Notes under the pieces: model-generated
The model's input: the letters and a program-made list of their open reading frames with translations, nothing else
Databases searched by the model: none
What the model was told of the DNA's origin: nothing
Position numbers and translations under genes: made by a program
Assembly (NCBI RefSeq): GCF_031143425.1
Contig: NC_090445.1
Location: 819,800,817 to 819,864,816, forward strand
Source of the DNA: Pleurodeles waltl
Lineage: Eukaryota; Chordata; Amphibia; Caudata; Salamandridae
Length of the DNA stretch: 64,000 bases
Direction of reading: 5' to 3'
Part shown: positions 10,084-31,689 of the stretch, one piece after another
Numbering within the stretch: position 1 is the stretch's first letter
Layout: each line of letters begins with the position of its first letter

Positions 10084-10363
10084 GCTTTTAGGGATATTAC
10101 AGACATGATAAGTCTAGAATTCATAAGAGTACCTGATCTAGCGAAGTCGTTCCCTGGGGGTTGGTTTAATTCGGAATTACCTAAAGCCCTTGCTAAACTC
10201 CATGCTGCTTTATGTGCCGAGCCGAGGGATAGAGGCCTGATAAAAAAGAGCAAGGGCTGAGTATCAGACAACATGGGAGGAAAGGGCAAGGAAGATCAGG
10301 GAGAAGGGGTGGGAATCCTTTAGGGAAGCGAGTCAAACTAAAGACAGTGCCACCTTCTGGAGG

Positions 10364-11557
10364 GTGCTGAACTCCCCATATTTTAGAGATTGGTCAGATC
10401 ACTCCACAGAGATTCATGTGCAGGATCTGCAATGGATTGAACATTTCTCTAACATCTACTCATGTGATCAAGGGGTTGTAGCGAGTAGGGTCTATATGAT
10501 AAACAAGGCTGCTCCTATGCCTCTGGTGTTCGAACTAGAGGAGGTCCTTACAGGGAGCTGTAGAGGGAAGGCACCTGGCCTGGATGGGTTCCCTGCGGCT
10601 GTATACCTGGATTGTCAGGAGTTATGGGTCCATTGATCATCAACGTTTTTAATGCTATTGCAAAGGTCAGCCCACCTCTTTTGGGGAAAAGATCAGTTAT
10701 TGTCCCCATTTATAAAAGGCAATATGACTGAACCAATGAATTATAGACCCATTTCTCTTTTGGACTCGCCAGCCAAAATAAAAGGTTTTATCCTGCTCCA
10801 AAGGTTAGATGAGTGGGCACACACCAATAAAATTCTTGTAGATACCCAATATGGGTTTACGACGGGAATGGGCACAATGACCTGTGCCTGAACTTGAGCA
10901 AGGTTATAGCAAAATATGCGGTTGTTAAGAAGTGCACTTTGTTCATGGCTTTCATGGACCTATCGGCAGCTTTTGACTGTGTTACACACTCTAAGCTCTG
11001 GCCACTCATGATTGGGATGGGTATTGGGGAATATATCATTAGCTTCATTAGACAATTATATTTGAAGACTAAAGTGTTTTGGAAAGGATGGTGAGTGTAC
11101 GGACTTGTTCAATATAGAGTGAGGAGTGAGGCAAGGTTGTGTCTTCACTCCCTTCCTCTTCTTGCTCTACACAATCAGAATTGAGGCAGCACTTACCTCC
11201 AGATCAAGAGATGCCCCTTATGTGGGAACTCGCCCCCTCCTGATTCTGCTCTACGTGGATGATGCAGTTTTAGTTTCAAGAACAGGGAGAGCGTTACAGG
11301 GGCTTATTGACAATTACATCAGTTTTATGAGGGATCTCAACTTACAGGTTAATGCAAACAAAAGAATTATTATGAGGTGTGGTAAGCACCCTAAGACAAT
11401 CCCACTTTTCCTTATTAGCAATGTCAGAGTTGAGAAGATTATGACTGCCTTTGCTTACCTCAGTGTCTTTGTCGAGAGTAAATTTACATTGAAGCCAATG
11501 GTGTCTTATAGTACTTCTATGCTGGAAGAGACCACAGTGGGGTTACAGAACGTTTGT
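10364..11557 (+). pseudogene. LINE reverse transcriptase, broken by frameshifts
   Basis: Pieces in order: GKAPGLDGFPAAVY (10560-10610), MNYRPISLLDSPAKIKGF (10730-10780), FMAFMDLSAAFDCVTHSK (10940-11000, holding the first catalytic Asp), MRQGCVFTPFLFLLY (11126-11170) and LLILLYVDDAVLVSRTGR (11235-11295, the YxDD site). These are conserved non-LTR RT blocks in the right order and spacing. Frame changes occur near 10640, 10890 and 11095. The catalytic residues survive, but no continuous protein is possible. Confidence 0.85.
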
Positions 11558-11580
11558 AAAAAAAAAAAAAAAAAAAAAAA
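11558..11580 (+). repeat. Internal (A)23 tract
   Basis: Twenty-three consecutive A lie inside the coding part of the LINE, between RT and the C-terminal domain. Because LINE sequence continues downstream, it is not the element's poly(A) tail. Confidence 0.9.
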
Positions 11581-11642
11581 TTACAAAAACACTGCGCACT
11601 AATCTCGTTAAAGAGCTACTGATTGCCTATACATCAAAGTCT

Positions 11643-12345
11643 GTGTCTACCACGACCAATAGGGCAGGTATATGGGGTATGGTGGACACCGGTGGGTTAC
11701 AGAGAATAGAAAACACTTTTTTTAACGAAGTATTAGCTATACCTCGTGGTTGTTCCACCATTAGGTGCCACGAGGATCTTGGTATGCCCTATACTGAGAA
11801 CAAAATCAAACTGGCACCGCTTCTCCTGTGGCGATCTATTTGGGCCAGGGAGTCTGCCCCAGTAAATCACATCGTTATTGGAGACTGCTTAAGTCTGTCT
11901 GTAGCAGTGGACATCCCATGGCTTGTATATGTCAAAGGGTCCTTAGATGATATTGGGTTTCTGGAGATGGGCACCCAGCCTAATACATATAGCAGCTGCT
12001 CAAAATCAATGGTGCGAAAGAAATATATGGAGAAAGCTACAACCTCTAGAAAAGCCGCTAATCGTAACAAACCTACAGTATCAAAGTATAAGCAGCGACA
12101 AACACACAGGTAGGGACCCAAATGTATCTATCCATGATCCAGAATCATCAACACCACTATCTTTTTACCAGATTTCCTTTAATTATCTCCCAATGATGGC
12201 GGATTATCCATCGAATTGTCACACGCTTTCAGAGCTTACGCCCTGTCCATGTGATGGTAAATCTATTCAGTCAAATTTGCATGTTACCTTTTTCTGCCCT
12301 TTTTATTGTAAGACCCAGGAAAAAGCTCCTTCTGCCACTTCGTAA
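11643..12345 (+). pseudogene. LINE C-terminal domain with Cys/His cluster
   Basis: Two overlapping frames. The first (11643-12113) contains blocks such as GLQRIENTFFNEVLAIPRGC and KLAPLLLWRSIWARES, which match the post-RT region of this LINE type. The second (to 12345) ends with a CPCDGKSIQSNLHVTFFCPF stretch, a C-x-C ... H ... C arrangement resembling the C-terminal knuckle of many LINE proteins. It is inactive because of frameshifts. Confidence 0.65.
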
Positions 12346-12888
12346 ACTACTTAACTTTTGCCAGGGTCAACTAGCGTTGTCATTCCTCCAGCAACTGCTG
12401 TCTCCCTTGGTATGTTGGTGGTGGCAAATTTAATCTGGCAAGCATTAAAATTAAGAAGGATTTTTCACGACTGATAGGCAATCGAATATGATTGTTATAC
12501 TGCCCCTGTTATTTTTATGAAGGTTGGTCCCTTTTATCATTGCTTTTATATAATTCTAATTACTTCCCTCTTTTATTATTATGCTTGCATTTATATTGTG
12601 TATTTACGATTGCTGATCTGTTTTATTCATATATTTGTTTTACCTGTTTTGTGTACAAACGTTTTGGAGAGGTTGGAGAAGCCACTGAGGCCAATGAGAT
12701 AAGCTTGATTTTCCTCCTATTGGTTTGTAAGTTTGAAGCAGATGAGGATGAGGTCATGCTGTTGCTCACTCATTGACAATGACAGATTTGTAAAGCACAG
12801 TACCTCATTTCTTGAGGGGTTCTTAGATGTTCTTTTTGGGAAACAGCAACTCAACCGCACTGTCAGAAAGCCCCTGGATTAAGATTTA

Positions 12889-13866
12889 GGCCCTCATTCT
12901 GACCTTGGCGGTCGGCGGTCGGACCGCGAACAGACCGGCGGTATTAAAAATGGCATTCTGACCGCGGCGGTCACCGCCGCGACCGACCGCCACTTCCCCA
13001 CTCCGACAGCCACGGCGGTCATGACCGAGGGGCTGGAGTCTGCGCACTCCGGTCCGGCGGTCGACCCAAGACCGCCAACGGTATCATGACCCTGCTTACC
13101 GCCGCGGTTTCTGGCGTTCGGGACCCGCCATGCGAACCATGGCGGTAGGCACTATCGGGGCCAGGGAATTCCTTCCCTGGCACTGATAGGGGTCTCCCCC
13201 ACCCCCCACTACCCCCGAGTCCTCCCCCCACACCCTCCACCCCCCTGCCACCCCCCAGAGGTGGTACGAACCCCCTCCCCACCCCACCCCGACATGCACA
13301 TACACGCACCCCGACATGCACACACCCCCAACATGCACATATACACACCCCCTACACACACACATACACAACGGGGACACATACCCGCACACATACATGC
13401 CGACATGCGCACCCGCCGAACTACACACATTGCCCATAGGCACAGCAGCACTCCCCGCCCGCATGCACGCACTCACACACCCCCTCTACACACTCACACG
13501 CACACCCCCATGCACGCACACATCACACAACACCCCCCCACCCCCTCCCCTCACGGACGATCAACTTACCTTGTGCGTTGGTCCTCCGGGAGGTGACAGG
13601 AGCCATGGGGAGGTGACCGCCAACAGAAGACCGCCACACAGAAATGTGGGTCGTAATTCTGTGGGCGGTGTTCTGCTGGCGTGGCGGTGGAGGTTGACCA
13701 GTCTCCACTTTCCCGCCGACCGCCAGTGTGGCTGCTGGCGGTTTTCCGGCGGAACGCTCCCAGCGGTCAGAATGCGCACAGCGGCATACCGCCGCGGTCG
13801 GCGGTCTTCACCGCGGCGGTAACTCGGCGGTCTCGCGAAAAGACCGCCAAGGTCAGAATGAGGGCC
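12889..13866. mobile_element. 978-bp MITE with TTA target duplication, PIF/Harbinger-like
   Basis: The ends are inverted repeats: GGCCCTCATTCTGACCTTGG at the left and its reverse complement at the right, extending 25 bp with no mismatch. They are flanked by TTA on both sides (12886-12888, 13867-13869). A 3-bp TTA duplication with GGCCCT-type ends fits PIF/Harbinger. There is no transposase; the interior is GGCGGTC-rich and CpG-dense, with a CA-rich core. Open frames inside are products of the skewed composition. Confidence 0.88.
13290..13545. repeat. CA/C-rich low-complexity core of the MITE
   Basis: Degenerate runs of CACACAC, CCCCC and ACATGCAC. The composition explains the several overlapping Pro/His/Thr or Cys/Gly reading frames across both strands. 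Confidence 0.85.
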
Positions 13867-14264
13867 TTAGGGTTTTAATGATACTCTACCACTACGAGAT
13901 TCTGCATTGCCACATAATCTTCCGGCAAATGCCTCATCTCAGGAATTATCCTTCCCGGTTTCAGACTGGCCTGGAAACGTTTTATCCAGCAATGGCTGTA
14001 CAGAGCTGCCACATGACCCCATGAAGCAGAAGCCACAACTCCCCCAGACTTGATGCCATTGTATATTAGGCAACAACCAGTATGCTGGTGTCAGTTCCTG
14101 GACTTATTACAAACCCCAAGTAGGCAGAGACTAACTGAGAGAGCAACAACATCGAAAAGCTGAGCACATAACATATTTGAATACCTTGGGATCGTTTTAG
14201 TCACAGCACTAACTCGTCAAATGAGGAGGAAGGCCAGTGGTGAGGAATCCTGTGAAAACTATAT

Positions 14265-16230
14265 ATTCACCAGAAGGAAAACGTTACTTACCATGTAATT
14301 ATCTGTTTGTGGCATGAAGTGCTGTAGATTCAAATTCTGTGCATACCCCTGCGTCTAGTGTTAAGCCCGGATGTGTGCAAGTTGTTTTTCTTCGAAGACA
14401 TGTTTTGAGTCACAAGGTTTTGTGACTTCTCCTTTTGCTGGTAATCCACATGGGCATCGACTCCGTTCTTAGATTGTTTTCCCACATAGCACATGAGGAT
14501 CAAGTGGAGTGAAGCAATATATAAAGATAAAAAGAGATGTCCATGCAAAAAGATAGAAATGTGAAAAAGTGATTACTGCAAAAGCCACAAGCGTCCAGGG
14601 AGGAGGGAGGGAACATTTAAATCTACAGCACTGTATGCCATAAACAGATGCTTACATGGTAAGTAACATTTTCCATTCAAGGCATGTGTGGCTGTAGATA
14701 CACATGCTCTGCATAGACAGTAACGCTGGCTTGCTGGCAAGCCAGGACATCCACACAATAGTGTGTGGCATGATAGCTGCTTTACAGATGTCAGCTAGGG
14801 GAATATTGCCTAGGAAGGCCATGGAGGCCACATTTTCCCTTGTAGAGTGGGCTCTAGGAGGAACAGTCAAAATGTAGCATGTTTGGATACATTTGACTGT
14901 CCCTCTAGCTATGCCTGATTTGGACAGGGCCTTCCCATTATGTGGCTTAGAGAAACCAACAAAGAGTTGTTGTAGCTTCCTGAAAGGTTGTGTCCTACCA
15001 ATGTAGCACATGAGGGTTTGTTTTACGTCTAAGGTGAAGAGAGTCAGTTCTGTAACCGAGGCAGGTTGTGGGGCGAACACATGAAGGTCAATGGACTGGT
15101 TAGGGTGGAACAGAAGGGACCGCTTTTGGGAGTTAATCTAGGGATTGTGTGCAGGACAGCCCTGTCCCTGAGTGCCTAAAAGAAAGGTTTTTCTAGTGTT
15201 AATGCCAGAAGCTAACTTACGTGCCTAAGTATTGAGGAATGCCACCTCAAGGAAGAAAGGATGTTCCACTTCCATAGAGAGTGAAGGGGCTCAAACTGGA
15301 GACCCATTAGCCTTGTGAGGACAATGTTGAAGTTCCACGTCGGGGTCTGGGGCAGGATGACTCCACAAAAGCTTTGATGACTGGCAGGTGGAAGAAGGAA
15401 AAGTGTTGTCTGTTCTGAGGATAGGCAACTAATGCAGCTAGGTGAAGGTGAATGGAAGTAAAGGCCAGACCACACGTCTGCAAATGAAAGTGGAAGCAGA
15501 CAATGCCCTGGACCCTGGAAGTTAAAGAGGCGATTTGCTTAGAGCGTCAATAATGGACAAAGCCTTTCCATTTGGCAGCGTAAAAAGCATGTGTGGTAGA
15601 CCTGTGTGCTTTTTAGGGTCGAGCCTGCGAGACGCTCTAGGTATTAGAAAAGGGCTCGGAGCCCCGTCTACGTCACGTCAGTGTCTTTCATTGGCAAGTT
15701 GGCTTGCCTGTTAGAATCCGCTTCTTATGATTAGTGGAAGGCATGCATACGTCATGCCTTTTCCGGTGGTTAGCCCTCCTCGAGTGCAGCGACCAAGTAC
15801 AGAAAACATGTGAGGCTCGCTGGGTTTGTGGACTACTTTTTCTCAGCGCGATCTCGCTGGGCAGAAGTCCAGCGCTTCGCATACTATCGACCTTGTTACT
15901 CAGTTAATTGCACTTTTACTGATAGTTATTATTAGTGTGACCTATAGCAGCAAGAAAAATCCGGTTGGGGGTTTACAACTGTGAACAGCTGTAACTCCGA
16001 CAAATGCGAGACCCTAGTGCATTGCAAATGCTTGTTTAAAGATGCTCATGCGTTCAGGAGGAAGGTTAAGGTATCCATAATCTAAGACCTAAGGACCAGA
16101 TCACAAGATTAAGCGACCTCGGGTCTGTGTGCCTGATTTATCTATGGTTCTTCATGAGCAATTACCATACACTAGATTGCAGGAGTATGCACAGAATGCT
16201 TATCTACAGCCACACACGTCTTAAACATAT
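14265..16230 (-). mobile_element. Internally deleted DIRS-type element with inverted termini
   Basis: A decayed tyrosine-recombinase gene lies at 15480-14652. Near the left end two segments form an inverted repeat of about 55 bp (14277-14334 against 14619-14672, sharing GGTAAGTAAC and CTACAGCACT). The block around 14312-14365 (TTCTGTGCATACCCCTGCGT) reappears inverted at about 16160-16225 as the right terminus. Such split inverted repeats are typical of DIRS elements. No gag or RT lies between the termini, so this is a deletion derivative. Boundaries are approximate. Confidence 0.72.
14652..15480 (-). pseudogene. DIRS tyrosine recombinase, decayed
   Basis: On the minus strand 15475-15212 carries TWNFNIVLTRLMGLQFEPL, the family's conserved 'WxLNxVLxxLMxxPFEPL' block. 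After a frame change 15080-14652 carries RAHSTRENVASMAFLGNIPL then ADICKAA, including the H-x-x-R catalytic pair. The block where the nucleophilic tyrosine should lie (an RFY or KHY motif) reads instead as MPHTIVWMSW, so the active site is lost. The enzyme normally integrates a circular DNA copy without target duplication. Confidence 0.75.
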
Positions 16231-16279
16231 TCTTACTGAAGAAAATTAACTACTTCTGATGTACACCTATACCAACAAA

Positions 16280-18250
16280 TTTCACATCTTATCAACAACT
16301 CGCACAGCAACATCTCCGTCAGAGGAGGGTAGGAGTAGTGCAGGTTGAACCAAGGAATTCATGCTATACAGTTCGGGCAAAGTGTTCATCACTGAGTGTC
16401 TGAGACAAAAGCTGTAGTCCTTAGCAAAAGCACTTGATCCTCCGGTACTTTCCGCAGTACATTTTAACAAAAAGAGAACTGTAGGCCCTGAGACCAGCTG
16501 AATCTGAAAGCATCTACAAGGAATTATTCAGACAAAAGTGTATGGCACACAACTCAGGACACTTCCTGTTCCAGGCTATGGTGAAGAGATGCACACATAG
16601 AAACCCCAACTTGGAAGAAATAATCTCCAACACTTCCGGATGTAATTACTAATAGTGGTCCTTCAGTGAGTGGTGACTGAGAGACTCTGCCCTCACATTG
16701 ATGGCACTTGCTAGATAAGCAGATACCAAGGACATTCCCTGCCGCTGAGTCCAATTCTGCATGCAAATTGCCTTCTAACGTCCAGCCCACAATATCACAC
16801 CACCAGGTCTGTTGGTGTTGTAATGGGGTGTCCAAAGATAGAATGGAGACCTGCCTTAACAGCAAGACTGACTGCCTCCAGCTCAAACACATTTTTGTGT
16901 AAAATCTGCACTGATGGGCACCTAAGGACACATGCCTTCATGCTATCCAGATGGGTACCCAACCCAAAGACGAGGAATCTGTGACCATAGAAGCCTGAGC
17001 CTGTTGATAGCTGAAGGGTAAACCCACCATAGGTTTGAAGGGGGTCTATCCACACGTGCACATCTGGATGAAAAGAGTGGAAGAAATATAGCTGAGCCGA
17101 GAGACTCTCCAGTTGTTGGAGCCGCTGATATGTCAGACACCACTCAAGTGCTTTCATCCACCAACTGTCATGAAGAACCAAAAAACGCACAAGGCCATGA
17201 GACCAAGAAGATACAAGACCTGCAGTAATGGGGCCCAGAAATTTCAGAATCACAATAACCACAATCCTCTGAGGAAAAGAAAAAGTCTTCATGAGGATCA
17301 GACCCAACACAGCCACTATGAAGGTTAGCCTCTACATGGGAGAGGGGTGGAAATTTGGGGGTCAACAAAAAAAACCAAACCATTGAAGAGAGTCATTATG
17401 CACTGATGATGATCCCTGACAAGAGCCACTGACCCCACTTTAATGAACCAATTGTACCAGTACAGAAATACATAGACTTTTAAGTACTGCAATAAGGTTG
17501 CCACCACTTTCATAAAGACATGAAAGTAGTTAGCCCGAATGGTAGAAATGTTGACTGGCAGTGCCAGTATCTTACAGTGTACCCAAGTCAGTTGGTGAGC
17601 AGAACTGTAAGATGTAAATAGGCACCATAAATATGCCATCACGTCAACTGCATTCATGGCCTGTATACTTGGCTAAGAGACGGTATCTTGAACTTGTCTT
17701 GTCAAATAAACAAGTTTAGAAGCCAAGGATCTAGAAGGAGTCTCAGAAGACTGCCCTTCTTGGGGACCACAAAATAGACTGAATAAACTTCAGTGCCCTT
17801 TTCTCTCAGTGGCAACATGTCTGTGGTCCCTTTGTTCACAAAGGCAAGGACTTCTGCCTTCAAAATTGAAGCATGTGCTCAACAGTAGTCCTGATAGAAG
17901 GAGGACATCTGGAGAAAGGAACAGCAAGGTCAGGGCATGGTGCTTGTACGTTAGCTAAACAGATGACAGAGCCATCTCTCTTGTCTGCCTCACAACTAAT
18001 GGGAAAAAGACCCTCCACAACCCCACCAAAAGATAATTCCAGAGGGAGGATGTCAAAGATGTTATGAAGCAGCAGATCAAACAGAGGGAAGTGCAGGCTG
18101 CAGCTACTGCCCCCTAGATCTACCCCTCCCCAGAAATGAGCAGTCCTCTGCCTGGACAGAGAGAGAAAGCTGTCTCTGTATTGCCCTTGAGCAACCATAC
18201 AACTTTTTACATTGTTGACTGAATTATAAACTGAGGAGGTTAAGTCCAAA
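16280..18250 (-). pseudogene. DIRS RT/RNase H relic
   Basis: Minus-strand frames in element order: 18249-17860 (RT N-terminal region), 17657-17325 with VYVFLYWYNWFIKVGS (RT catalytic region, the expected YLDD decayed to YWYN), and 17316-16795 with HDSWWMKALEWCLT and FELEAVSLAVKA (thumb and RNase H blocks). It lies just outside the right terminus of the deleted DIRS element, so it is probably a separate, older copy. Catalytic residues are lost. Confidence 0.6.
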
Positions 18251-28326
<10,076 letters not shown>

Positions 28327-28375
28327 CCAACATTACGGCATCAACTGCTCCACCCGCACAGAATTCAATGAGGAT
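28327..28375 (-). CDS. SLK: SLK exon 3: hinge region of the kinase domain
   Basis: A 49-bp microexon with acceptor CTCAAAACAG and donor GTAAGT (28326-28321). It encodes ILIEFCAGGAVDAVML plus one base, continuing exactly from exon 2 (phase 0) into exon 4 (phase 1). LIEFC is beta-5 and the hinge that contacts ATP adenine; GGAVDAVML opens alpha-D. Sequence and length fit the SLK/STK10 subfamily. Confidence 0.95.
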
Positions 28376-28559
28376 CTGTTTTGAGAACAGAAATCAACAG
28401 TTATTTAGACAAGTTTCAAGTGCAGCGAACAATAGAGGGAATAGACTGGTTATGTTAATCTTCATCAAAAAGCTATACTCGAGTATCTTAACATGCTCAC
28501 ATAACAAGAAGCACCACAAAACTCCAAAAAAGACACACTAACTTATTATGTCAGTCTTT

Positions 28560-28900
28560 CCTTAGAAGGATGAGGAACAGGAAGGAAGGATGGTAAGAAT
28601 GCTACATAGGACAGACAGAATTCAGAAACTGTAATGCGTAGAAAGGTGCATTTAACTCCCCAGAGTCAGGTTATCCGTGCATAATACAGTAACATTAGGG
28701 GGAGGTCAATAATGTCGGCAGAGCCCAAACTCTTCTACCAGAATCTAGCTCCTCTACTTTATTAGCTGAAACAACAGCTAACAGAAAAACAGTCTTCCAA
28801 GCCAAAAACCTCAGAGGAGAGGCGATACATAAGAGTCAAATTCAGGCCCTTCTGAAGAACTCCATAATGGAAACCACAGATATTTATTCTGCGGTCCTTT
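28560..28900 (-). pseudogene. Tyrosine-recombinase retroelement relic
   Basis: The minus strand around 28810-28700 reads AWKTVFLLAVVSANKVEELD. It matches the recombinase core helix 'LKTAFLVAxTSARRVSEL' of DIRS/Ngaro-type elements, including the position of the first catalytic arginine, here changed to Lys. Just upstream is a GLNLTLMYRL stretch resembling the preceding block in another frame. No second recombinase half (H-x-x-R ... Y) is recognisable. It is an isolated, old fragment in SLK intron 2. Confidence 0.5.
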
Positions 28901-29109
28901 AAGAAACCAGTTTACAAAAGAAAATCTAAATAAAGTACTTAGGTCAGGCGAAATGTACAGCTGGAAATAGCAGTTAACTATTCTTTTACAGGTTCTAGGT
29001 TTAAGCTTCTCGGCGCTAGAGAGACAGCAATCTGAATGATATGAAGTGCATCCAAGTGTCCAAACAATTATTTACAAAGGGTCCAAATAGGTATTATTAC
29101 AACAGGAGG

Positions 29110-29400
29110 CAGATGTAGCTCATATGGTAGAGTGGACTGCCCTAGTTAACAACCCCATCACAGAAGAGAATCTCTTAAGCTTCCCCACGGATCACCTACA
29201 TAAGAGGGCTAACCTCTCAAGTTCTAAGCACTTGGAGCCATCATGGATACCATTGGGTGAAGTAACTAACAGCGTTGCTAAGACAACAGATTGTCAGAGA
29301 AAGAGACCATGAGGCTTGCAGCTCAAGTGCAGGAGTTTGTGGGTATCAGTGGAGCCTTGCCCGTGCTGGGGCAATCTAAATCACATGAGCATTGGATGGT
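29110..29400 (+). repeat. Possible tRNA-derived SINE, interrupted
   Basis: GTAGCTCATATGGTAGAGTGG (about 29114-29134) closely resembles the D-arm/A-box of a tRNA, followed by GGACTGCCC. No matching B-box lies at the usual distance. A weak candidate (GCAGGAGTTTGTGGG) appears about 190 bp later, as if 150 bp were inserted between them. It is not a functional tRNA because no cloverleaf can be folded. Confidence 0.35.
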
Positions 29401-31689
29401 TGCATTCTATGGGCATTTACAAAGTACTTTCTTTTCGCTTAAGTGTCACTTCTCCTGGTGAAAGTTTAAATATTTACTAATTCTGTTACACATGCTTGGA
29501 AAAGATTTGGTTGAGGTGTGGCTTACAAGTGGGATGGTATGGTACTGTGAGAGTGCTTCAGTCATGATGCAGCAGGCATGTCACACTACGTTACTGTGAA
29601 AGGTAAGGAGAGATGGAATGTGAGAGCTAGATCAGCTAGATCAGCAGTTCTTGCAGGGTGAGGCTTACACAGCCAAGTCTTTACTGGTGTTCTCAATTCT
29701 AAATTACTGATTGTTATTATTTTCAGAGAAATGGTTCTGCAGAGTTTTGAAGCACATACAGAAGAGTGAGGGTGATCAAGAACAGATCAATTCATGAGCG
29801 AAGGTTCATTCTTTGACAGAGTTTAATTTGAATACAGGTCCAACACTATGGGTGATGCAGGAACCTTTAAATAAGATTCTTCTAGCAAACATTAGGCAGT
29901 CAAAGGCTTTGCTGGTATGATTAATAATATCAAGTGAATTTAAGTTGAGAACTTTTCTAGATGCAGCAATGTGATAGCACTGCAGTTTGCAGATTATGTG
30001 TTTCAAAGTCTAAACTCAAGCCTTTTTGAGCCTAATCTGAACGGCTCCGAATTAGAGAGGTCACAGGAAAAGCATTATGGCTCTTGAATGTTTACTCCAG
30101 GCTCAACACGTTTCACAAAGGGTGCTTCAATAATGAGGAACATTTCTGGCATTTCCTACTGTTGAGTGTTGCAAATCAGCCTATGTATGTTACATACCAG
30201 AGCTGTTTAAGTAAAAGCCCCAGGGGCGTGACGGACAACATGTGTGCACACTTTCTGCTACTCCGGGGCACTTTGGTATTACACAAGGGGCAGCAGACAC
30301 TTGTTTAGCCCCTTCTGCAATGTAGATCACATTTGTGCTACATTCATGCTGAGGTGAACTCAAGGGAGTGTTTCCTTACCCAACAGTTTGTCTCTGCACC
30401 CGTGCCATATTAAAAGACAGGGGCCCAAAGGAGCTGTCAGGTCGCACAGTCACTGTGCCCCCTAAAAAGCCCCTTCAATGACAAAAGCAAAAAGAATAAA
30501 TGGTGGATGGAATGCTGAACAATGCAAACATTCACCCCCAGTCACAAAGATCTGGGTTTAATCCATCGTTTTTCTTTGCCCACCATGCCAACCAGGTTTG
30601 GACCCAGCCATATGCAAATTAGTCTTCACCCTGTTCCCCATGGGAATAGTCCAGCTTTAACTGCCACACCAGGTCCTCCCTGGACTGGAAACAAGCATCC
30701 TGGGACCATTCTGAAGATTTGCTGGACTTAAGAGGAAGGCCTGGGACTGGGATGGCACCTGCATCATCAATAGCAACTGGAAGGTTAAGCACACTGTATA
30801 CAACAGATTCCAGTTGACAGCCTAGAGCATGGAGATCTCACTGCAATGTTGAATGAATTGTGGTTCAGGATGATGAAATACTGGGAATGAAAGTCCATCA
30901 TTTTTAAAAAGTGGACAACTTGAATGCGGAATGACCACAATACAGTGGGGACTGTAGAGTCTGTTGAGGGACTAATCAAGACAGAGAAAAGGGATGTAGT
31001 GAGAACAGAGACACCTTGGTCCTGAAAACTGAATAACAGTTTCACTTAATTGCACTGTAAGGTGCGTAGATGTGGTGCAGGGGTAGGAGTTATCCCCCAA
31101 GGGAATATGTGAATATTACATTCTGAATAATTGTGCCAGGATTAGTAACATCTTACAACTGAGGCCATGTAAGATGGGGTGGCTGTAGTGGTTATGTGCA
31201 CGGAATTATTTGGCGTGGACATCAGTGAACACCCTGGTTTATACTAAGTGCTTCCAAGTCAGGAGAATATTTCATTTCTACATCTACATTGGTTAGGGCA
31301 GCTAAAACAGTGATCCCTGGGGACGATCGTTGCATTGTTGATGTTGGCAAAGCCCTTAGATCTGCAGCCCGTGTGGATTACCACATTAAGCAGCTCAAAC
31401 TTGATAATGGTCTCGTTTATGGTTACATTGTGGGGAATGTGTTTTTATGCAGAGATTTGCTCTTATAACGCTTGCCAGTTAAGTGGTAAAATATGAGCAA
31501 ATTTGTTTTAGTGTTTACCTGGGGTAGAGAATCAAAAGTCAGATGTAGTTTGATACACTGTACAACACTGACTGAGCTTATAGACTTTATGGCAGCAACC
31601 ACACTATATGATATGTTCTACTCTATTGTGTTAATGGTCATCCGACGACCAAAGGTTCACCTATCATGGGGCCCACTCATATAGTTTGT
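29401..31689. other. SLK intron 2 sequence, repeat-like but unclassified
   Basis: No coding motif. The stretch from about 30400 to 30800 has the look of a moderately GC-rich dispersed repeat, but I cannot define its ends. Nothing exon-like is seen. Confidence 0.35.

Larger units (their letters stand above)
9560..12780 (+). mobile_element. Non-LTR retrotransposon (LINE), frameshifted, clade undetermined
   Basis: Consecutive open segments on the plus strand in changing frames cover the end of an endonuclease domain (with SDHALL near 9870), RT blocks 0-7, and a C-terminal domain ending in a Cys/His-rich CPCDGKS and FFCPFY motif near 12240-12305. A long AT-rich 3' region to about 12780 looks like its 3' UTR. 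The start is uncertain. It lies in the same SLK interval as the missing exons, antisense to the gene. Confidence 0.8.

Noticed and set aside
12492..12776. Hydrophobic open frame suggesting a small membrane protein
   Set aside because: AT-rich 3' region of the LINE; the Leu/Phe/Tyr richness follows from T-rich codons.
13019..13822. Long overlapping open frames on both strands (up to 168 codons), rich in Cys/Gly/Val or Pro/His/Thr
   Set aside because: They lie wholly within the GC- and CA-rich MITE and mirror its composition. No domain, and the frames end at the MITE's ends.
29110..29190. A functional tRNA gene at the GTAGCTCATATGGTAGAG motif
   Set aside because: No B-box at the right distance and no cloverleaf; more likely a SINE head or chance.
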